Part shown: positions 63,247-64,000 of the stretch, in pieces
Layout: every line of letters begins with the position of its first letter
Numbering within the stretch: the first letter of the stretch is position 1
Assembly (NCBI RefSeq): GCF_014287355.1
Contig: NZ_JACOPE010000001.1
Location: forward strand, 1,488,001-1,552,000
From: Ruminococcus hominis
GTDB taxonomy: Bacteria > Bacillota > Clostridia > Lachnospirales > Lachnospiraceae
Reading direction: 5' to 3'
DNA length: 64,000 bases
The notes under the pieces: generated by a model
Told to the model about the DNA's origin: nothing
Database searches by the model: none
The model's input: the letters and a program-made list of their open reading frames with translations, nothing else
Made by a program: the position numbers and the translations under genes

Positions 63247-63429
63247 ATGTTAAATGGACTTCCGGGGGATCCGGTTATGTTGTTAAGTGTCGTAAATACA
63301 AAATTACGAGATCAATATCACGACCTAAATGTATTGTGTGATGATATGAATGTTGCAAAAGAAGAGATAGAATCAAAATTAAATGCGATTGATTATTTCT
63401 ATGATAGTAACCGTAATCAATTTGTTTAA
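63247..63429 (+). CDS. DUF4250 protein
   Basis: A protein of 60 residues with the conserved L-P-G-D-P-V-M-L-L-S-V-V-N-T-K-L-R-D-Q-Y and Y-D-S-N-R-N-Q-F ends, typical of the DUF4250 family found in Lachnospiraceae and relatives. No function is known. GGAAGGG precedes the ATG. It is 16 bp after the DUF896 gene. Confidence 0.85.
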   Translation: MLNGLPGDPVMLLSVVNTKLRDQYHDLNVLCDDMNVAKEEIESKLNAIDYFYDSNRNQFV

Positions 63430-63441
63430 TGATAGGACAAA

Positions 63442-63481
63442 GGCAGGTTTGCGAAAAGTTATTTCGTAAGCCTGCCGTTTT
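63442..63481 (+). terminator. Terminator after DUF4250 gene
   Basis: GGCAGG (63442-63447) pairs with CCTGCC (63471-63476), and an inner TGCGAAA/TTTCGTA stem extends it. The T-tract is short (GTTTTAT). Confidence 0.72.
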
Positions 63482-63498
63482 ATATATTAGAAAAGCAG

Positions 63499-63527
63499 TT
63501 GAAAAAAAACATTTTGTAACGTATAAT
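63499..63527 (+). promoter_or_regulatory. miaB promoter
   Basis: TTGAAA (63499-63504), 17-bp spacer, perfect TATAAT (63522-63527). Confidence 0.8.
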
Positions 63528-63566
63528 ATAATATCGTCTTAATATTGAAAGGAACATTGGAAAACG

Positions 63567-64000
63567 ATGGAATATAATAACAATAAAGAAATAGAAAAAA
63601 TATTAGAAGAGATTGATATAAGTGAAGAAGCACCAATTGAAGAGCCTATGCGCCAGTATTATTTTATCAAAAAAGGGAGAGCGTATGTTGCCGAGTTGAG
63701 CGAAAAATTAGATCGCCCTCTTTATGTCTGTGTAAACACTTTTGGTTGTCAGATGAACGCGAAAGACTCTGAAAAATTGCTTGGTATTCTTGAACAGATG
63801 GGTTATAAAGAAGAAACAGATGAAAATAAAGCAGATTTTGTTATTTATAATACCTGTACTGTTCGTGAAAATGCGAATCTGCGTGTTTATGGACGTCTTG
63901 GACAGCTTAACCGCATTAAAAAGAAGAACCCACATATGATGATTGGATTATGCGGATGCATGATGCAGGAACCGGAAGTTGTAGAAAAGTTAAAGAAGAG
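63567..64000 (+). CDS. miaB: tRNA-2-methylthio-N6-dimethylallyladenosine synthase, 3' partial
   Basis: Radical-SAM methylthiotransferase acting on i6A37 of tRNA. Only the first 144 codons are in the window. An N-terminal extension of about 50 residues (clostridial type) is followed by the MTTase domain. Its three cluster cysteines occur in N-T-F-G-C-Q-M-N, Y-N-T-C-T-V-R-E and G-L-C-G-C-M-M-Q. The radical SAM and TRAM domains lie beyond the window end. The start is the ATG at 63567, with only a weak GGAA site. Confidence 0.95.
   Translation, partial: MEYNNNKEIEKILEEIDISEEAPIEEPMRQYYFIKKGRAYVAELSEKLDRPLYVCVNTFGCQMNAKDSEKLLGILEQMGYKEETDENKADFVIYNTCTVRENANLRVYGRLGQLNRIKKKNPHMMIGLCGCMMQEPEVVEKLKK

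Noticed and set aside
1..64000. CRISPR arrays, insertion sequences, prophage genes or defence islands
   Set aside because: No regular spaced repeats, transposase, integrase, phage structural genes or restriction genes were found on reading the window.

Overview
The window is a low-GC, gene-dense chromosomal segment of a spore-forming anaerobic Firmicute, most likely a member of the Lachnospiraceae. Supporting signs are the strong AGGAGG ribosome-binding sites, a GerA-type germination protein, YqfC/YqfD and BofC-like sporulation proteins, an NfnAB electron-bifurcating transhydrogenase, a Re-citrate-synthase-like gene beside an NADP isocitrate dehydrogenase, Rex, and the DUF1540 and DUF4250 small proteins common in that family. 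The species cannot be named from sequence reading alone. Nearly all genes lie on the + strand. The exceptions are aroC, the ABC-F gene, a GerA-family gene, one XRE regulator, two small membrane proteins and two tRNA genes.

Layout. 1-8.5 kb: 3' part of a MocR-like aminotransferase, cardiolipin synthase, purA, several small proteins, an AI-2E-family permease and metA. 8.5-15 kb: an aminotransferase, dut, a lone GerA-family protein on the minus strand, infC-rpmI-rplT behind an attenuator-like leader, two divergent XRE regulators, and a minus-strand pair of tRNA-Leu(AAG) genes. 15-21.2 kb: the macromolecular-synthesis operon dnaG-rpoD-trmK-nif3-like plus a TGS/nucleoside kinase. 21.2-26 kb: aroC (minus), an L,D-transpeptidase, and tgt-yajC. 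26-33 kb: one run of amino-acid genes, leuB-ilvD-ilvB-serC-serA, ending in a strong terminator. 33-36.5 kb: a GntR-controlled cluster for 2-oxoglutarate synthesis (Re-citrate-synthase-like, gntR, icd). 36.5-44 kb: ABC-F (minus), rex, nnrDE, alr, mazF, yebC. 44-51 kb: tepA, ftsK, fhs, folD and a zinc-ribbon/TPR protein. 51-55 kb: iron alcohol dehydrogenase and nfnAB. 55-64 kb: rlmH, helD, yqfC-yqfD-phoH-ybeY, a SpoVB/MurJ-like flippase, a BofC-domain protein, DUF896, DUF4250 and the start of miaB.

How the genes connect. Redox control is a visible theme: Rex is encoded at 38.9 kb, and a near-consensus Rex site lies inside the promoter of the alcohol dehydrogenase at 51.3 kb. That gene is followed by NfnAB, which balances NADH, NADPH and ferredoxin. 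Amino-acid synthesis is the second theme (Met, Leu/Val/Ile, Ser, aromatic, and Glu carbon via citrate).

No prophage, insertion sequence, CRISPR array or defence island was seen, and no wholly new multi-gene system. The least explained structures are two GC-rich intergenic elements (about 36.6 and 39.6 kb). They differ in sequence but appear to share one fold. Other notable points are an AUU start for infC behind a leader terminator, an orphan mazF with a UUG start, phased direct repeats upstream of rex, and a pair of tRNA-Leu genes with compensatory changes in the variable arm.
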